Shown piece after piece: positions 5,793 through 8,693 of a stretch of 8,693 bases of DNA (its first letter is position 1; each line of letters begins with the position of its first letter). Under the pieces are notes generated by a model that saw only the letters and a list, made by a program, of their open reading frames with translations, ran no database searches and was not told the DNA's origin. Source of the stretch: JAKAFX01 sp043196285 (GTDB lineage: Archaea; Thermoplasmatota; Thermoplasmata; Thermoplasmatales; Thermoplasmataceae); assembly GCA_043196285.1 (NCBI GenBank), contig JBBYJL010000057.1, positions 1-8,693 of the forward strand, read 5' to 3'. The translations under genes were made by a program, and so were the position numbers.

Positions 5793-6601
5793 ATGAGAAT
5801 GTATAATTCAAATAAGATGAACAATAAAGGGAGAAAGCATAACAACTAACTGAAATCGATTATCACCTTAGTGTGGTATTATTTATGACTCTATCTTCCA
5901 TGGGATTGTCTGTGCCTTCCGGTTTGGTTCTTAAAAATGTTACCAGCCCGATTGTGATACCTTATTTCATTACTCTATACACGAATGAAAGTGATACCTC
6001 ATCGTCGGCACCAATTACTCCTATGGTGATCCATGGTCCTCCAGGAGGAGGGAGTTCCCCATCCACCATCAAGGTTACATTCTTCATATTCGACAGGCAA
6101 AGTGAGATAGATCTCAACGACAATTATTACGGCAATGACAGCAGTGCTTCACTGATTTCCGGGACTTCATACAGCATTTCCGGAGTAAAAATTGGCAGCG
6201 AATACTCATTCTATGAGTGGTTGGCCGATAATGGAGCGATATCCAGCAGCGAGTCCATTACAACGAATTATGTTCCTTCTTGGTCTTGCACCCTGACCAT
6301 GATACTTTCAAGAAACGGTTGAAACTGGGATGGATATGAGGCAATGGGTCCTTCCTTGTCCAGCCAGTCATTTACAAAGGCATCTGCAATAATAAATACC
6401 CCAAGTTCCGTATGATATGTGTCCAGCGTATCGGGTGCTCATTCAAGCGTTGAGACTGTCGGATTTTGGGTGGGTCCTGGTGGAGAGTTAAACTCGAGTT
6501 CCGCAGCTATTTTTACCTAGTCGGCTATTTTAAATGATTTCATCTCTTTGCTTTGGATACTGTGGTCTAATATACCAGTCCGGAAATTGAGTTTTGCATG
6601 A
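5793..6601 (+). pseudogene. Decayed secreted G1 (glutamic, eqolisin-like) peptidase gene
   Basis: One ancestral reading frame can be followed through several lesions. From ATG 5793 it reads MRMYNSNKMNNKGRKHNN, then TAA (5847), then LKSIITLV. A repeated GT at 5871-5874 shifts the frame. Removing one GT joins it to VLFMTLSSMGLSVPSG, giving a complete signal peptide with a basic start and hydrophobic core. The longest open part (5873-6322) then encodes a Ser/Thr/Asn-rich beta-type domain (IKVTFFIFDR to CTLTMILSRNG), like domains repeated in large secreted Thermoplasmatales proteins. After TGA (6320) the same frame gives NWDGYEAMGPS and FTKASAIINTPSSV, then TGA (6413), then VGFWVGPGGELNSSSAAIFT, then TAG (6518). 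These match the start of G1 peptidases as I remember them (NWxG, tvPs, WVGxxG, ILQTG). A weak WILW (6554-6565) may be a further remnant before TGA 6599. The rest of the domain, including the catalytic glutamate region, is missing. Such enzymes digest protein outside the cell at low pH. The family call is inference; the broken frame is seen directly. Confidence 0.65.
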
Positions 6602-6743
6602 TACATGTTGTCAGGATTCGCTAAAAACTCCTCTAATTACAGAGAACTATCCTTCATTTTCAGATTCAGGATGGTTTAATAAGACTGAACTCTTAAGCTA
6701 AAATGATAGGGAAATATATGTGAATGCATGCTGGGGGGTGAGT
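6602..6743. other. Gap between the peptidase relic and the sugar-porter gene
   Basis: A+T-rich sequence between the 3' end of the relic and the convergent sugar-porter stop codon. I see no gene, no clear terminator hairpin and no repeat. Confidence 0.4.
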
Positions 6744-8192
6744 TTACTTGAATGAACCTCCCACACGGATGCTGTGGGATGCGGCCATATCGTCGAACAT
6801 CTTCTTGATATCCTCCACAGACTTTCCCTTTGTAACCGGCATTATCTCATAGAAAATTGCCACCGCTGTCAGCGATAGTATTCCGAAAACTAGAAGTGAG
6901 CCGGCAATGTGAATCGTGCTGTCCATGTAAGGAAATATTTCCACAATTGCGAAGTTTGAAATCCAGTCTATGAATGCAATAAGAGAGGCCATTGTGCCAC
7001 GGTATTCTGTTGGGAAATATTCCCCCTGGATGATCCAACCGGTTCCTCCAACCCCAAAGGCGAAGAAAATTATGAAGAGGGACATTGCAATCAGCATGCC
7101 CACGTTGCTGTTTGCATATTTCAAACCAGCACCAAGGAAGCCAAATACTGCCATGCCCATGTATCCTGTCAGCGCCAATGTTCTGCGACCGGCCTTATCA
7201 ATTAACCTGAAGCCTATATAGGTGGCTGCCACATTTATGACGGCGAATATGGATGCAGCCTCAACTGCTAATTCTTCTGTGATCACAGTACCTGCACCTG
7301 CTGATCCAAAAATATGCAGGCTGCTTATTATGTAAGGCCCATAGTAGAAGGGTATGTTTATGCCTGTGATCTGCTGGAAAACCATGAACAGACCAACTAT
7401 CATAAACGCTCTTTTCACACCGGGAGTCATTTTCCTTCTGCCTGCCGACGAAATCGGATATTCTCTCTTCAGCTCATCCTCATTTGTTTCCACCCCGAGT
7501 TTCCGGAGGGACACAACAGCCTCTTGATATTTCCCCTTGAGTACAAGCCATCTGGGTGATTCAGGCATCACGAATCTGAATCCAAGCCCTATGATTGAGG
7601 GCACTGCAGCTATGCCCAGCATTATTCTCCAGTCCAGGTTGAAAGCCTGTGAAGGAAGACTATAGAGTACTGCTAGTCCTATGAGGTATGCGCCAAGGAT
7701 TCCCACAGTAATCATCCACTGCTGAAGAATGCTGAAACTGCCTCTTCTACTCTTCGGAGCCCATTCCGCTATGTAGGCCGTAGCTATCGCAGAATCTGCT
7801 CCAACGGCGATTCCGATGAGCGTTCTGGATACAAGGAGCATGAATAGGTTAACTGTGACAGCGGAGAGTATTGCACCAATGCTGTAAAGAAGAGCATCAA
7901 ATATGAGCATGTACTTTCGTCCGTATTTGTCAATTAGGGAGGCTGCCAGCAGTGCACCAACAGCTGCACCAAGAGAGACCCCTGAGAACAGATATCCTTT
8001 AATGAACGGATTGACCGAGACGTAGCTGCCGGGAAGAAAGCCTTGCACGATTCCGATGTTGGATGTGTCATACCCAAATAGGAAGCCACCAATTGTGGAG
8101 AGTAGTGTCAGAAGCCAAAAAAATCTGGAAGTTTTCCCGTTGTCAAGCCTTTCAAGAATACTTTCACCGTTGCCGGTTACTTGCCCTTCCAT
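6744..8192 (-). CDS. Sugar-porter-family MFS transporter
   Basis: A 482-residue, 12-helix transporter with the full set of sugar-porter signatures: GGFLFGYD (35-42), DKYGRK (88-93), PESPRW (210-215) before the central cytoplasmic loop, QQITGIN (273-279) in helix 7, DKAGRR (332-337), GEYFPTEYRG (390-399) and PVTKG (452-456) after helix 12. The last is PETKG in most relatives. By family it imports a sugar or related solute such as a hexose, pentose or polyol, often with protons, which would suit an acidophile with a steep proton gradient. The exact substrate is not readable. The frame opens with TTG at 8198, but the TATA box at 8212-8220 lies about 24 bases before the ATG at 8192, so I take that ATG as a leaderless start. 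It is transcribed alone, with the peptidase relic behind it. Confidence 0.93.
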   Translation of the reverse strand: MEGQVTGNGESILERLDNGKTSRFFWLLTLLSTIGGFLFGYDTSNIGIVQGFLPGSYVSVNPFIKGYLFSGVSLGAAVGALLAASLIDKYGRKYMLIFDALLYSIGAILSAVTVNLFMLLVSRTLIGIAVGADSAIATAYIAEWAPKSRRGSFSILQQWMITVGILGAYLIGLAVLYSLPSQAFNLDWRIMLGIAAVPSIIGLGFRFVMPESPRWLVLKGKYQEAVVSLRKLGVETNEDELKREYPISSAGRRKMTPGVKRAFMIVGLFMVFQQITGINIPFYYGPYIISSLHIFGSAGAGTVITEELAVEAASIFAVINVAATYIGFRLIDKAGRRTLALTGYMGMAVFGFLGAGLKYANSNVGMLIAMSLFIIFFAFGVGGTGWIIQGEYFPTEYRGTMASLIAFIDWISNFAIVEIFPYMDSTIHIAGSLLVFGILSLTAVAIFYEIMPVTKGKSVEDIKKMFDDMAASHSIRVGGSFK

Positions 8193-8211
8193 TGCCAATT
8201 ATTTAACCTGC

Positions 8212-8220
8212 TAATATAAA
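8212..8220 (-). promoter_or_regulatory. TATA box of the sugar-porter gene
   Basis: Minus-strand TTTATATTA is centred about 24 bases before the ATG at 8192. It would start transcription at or next to that codon and so favours ATG 8192 over the in-frame TTG at 8198. The rest of the gap 8193-8286 shows only a short GTACGTAC palindrome (8280-8287). Confidence 0.5.
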
Positions 8221-8286
8221 TTTTATGACTTACATAACAGGCCAATGGAATGTGCACAGCGATTTTCATATTTTGTAATGTACGTA

Positions 8287-8693
8287 CTACAATACACAGC
8301 AAGGTGGTGTTCTAGACTTCAGATAAAGGGAGCACGTCACATGAACCGCCATCTCTATGCCTGTCCTCTTCCCGGGCATTTCAATATCCACGGTATCGAA
8401 AAGATTTCCTTTATCTAGCATCCTGAAAGCCTGGAAGATCCTGCTGGTTGAATCAAGGGATGATGCCGGATCTTTTATGGCTGTATTTTCTGTCAGAGGT
8501 GTTAGAATAAGCATGATACGATCCAGTAGTTCCGACGATTCCCTTCCACTGGAAGCCTTGATGAGATCTTCCGCATCCTTCAGCGTCATAATGCATGCTT
8601 TATAGAAGTTCAGGTGTCTGAGTGAGAATGGTAAACCGTAACCAGAGGAGCTGTTTACTGCAATAAGTTTCTCAAGCATTCTCCTCATGATCA
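8287..8693 (-). CDS. Unrecognised protein, C-terminal part (runs off the window)
   Basis: The minus-strand frame is open from the window edge to TAG at 8289-8287. The first ATG in view is at 8688, giving 133 residues, but the frame continues upstream to the edge, so the true start may lie outside. I do not recognise the family. The sequence is mostly helical in appearance: a start rich in hydrophobic and basic residues (MRRMLEKLIAV), then SSSGYGLPFSLRHLNFYKAC, acidic helices around DAEDLIKASSGRESSELLDR (about 38-57), and a segment DIEMPGKRTGIEMAVHV (101-117). It ends in TPPCCVL with two adjacent cysteines. There is no membrane segment or signal peptide in the visible part. It lies upstream of the sugar-porter gene on the same strand, but a separate promoter between them argues against a simple operon. 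The opposite-strand ORF here looks like a shadow. Confidence 0.5.
   Translation of the reverse strand, partial: IMRRMLEKLIAVNSSSGYGLPFSLRHLNFYKACIMTLKDAEDLIKASSGRESSELLDRIMLILTPLTENTAIKDPASSLDSTSRIFQAFRMLDKGNLFDTVDIEMPGKRTGIEMAVHVTCSLYLKSRTPPCCVL

Noticed and set aside
5705..5806. 33-codon plus-strand ORF
   Set aside because: It overlaps the TATA box and start of the peptidase relic, has no well-placed promoter of its own and looks random.
6320..6520. Stop-codon readthrough or recoding of TGA/TAG
   Set aside because: Two kinds of in-frame stop, an earlier TAA and a frameshift in the same gene, with loss of the C-terminal part, are better explained by decay.
1..8693. CRISPR array, insertion sequence or phage genes
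   Set aside because: No regularly spaced repeats, transposase-like frames, terminal inverted repeats or phage proteins were seen.

Overview
The window looks like a chromosomal segment of a thermoacidophilic archaeon, probably of the Thermoplasmatales/Thermoplasmata. It carries archaeal-type ribosomal protein eS6 and the gamma subunit of initiation factor aIF2, in an A+T-rich genome. Archaeal TATA boxes lie about 23-27 bases before several start codons, which fits leaderless transcripts. A decayed gene resembles acid-active G1 (glutamic) peptidases, which fits an acidophile. The assignment rests on reading the sequence, not on a database search.

Layout, left to right. Bases 1-377 (minus) are the 5' part of a FixC-like flavoprotein dehydrogenase. 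It is divergent from a Gfo/Idh/MocA-type NAD(P)-dependent oxidoreductase (648-1616, plus). The 270-base gap between them holds both promoters, a 40-base interrupted palindrome and a small G+C-richer island. A HhH-GPD DNA glycosylase with an Fe-S cluster motif follows (1725-2417, plus). Its 3' end overlaps by 25 bases the 3' end of the convergent aIF2-gamma gene (2393-3613, minus). aIF2-gamma is the second gene of a translation operon with eS6 (3613-3996, minus); the eS6 stop and the aIF2-gamma start share one base. Upstream on the same strand is a 12-helix major facilitator transporter of unknown substrate (4141-5406, minus).

The stretch 5407-6743 is the accessory part. It has no intact long gene that I trust. 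It contains a TATA box with a possible very short ORF (5555-5614), and a secreted-protein pseudogene (about 5793-6601, plus). The pseudogene still has its leaderless promoter and a recognisable signal peptide, a beta-rich domain and the N-terminal part of a G1-peptidase-like domain. It is broken by at least four in-frame stop codons and a 2-base frameshift.

A sugar-porter-family transporter (6744-8192, minus) follows, with its own leaderless promoter. The window ends in the C-terminal part of an unrecognised protein (8287 to the window edge, minus).

Functionally the window mixes core translation genes (eS6, aIF2-gamma) and base-excision repair with genes for heterotrophic life: sugar uptake, an oxidoreductase that may act on sugars, flavoprotein electron transfer and a relic of an extracellular acid peptidase. 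I found no CRISPR array, tRNA, rRNA, insertion sequence or new multigene system. The most notable items are the peptidase pseudogene, the palindrome between the divergent genes, and the zinc knuckle of aIF2-gamma, which has only two cysteines.
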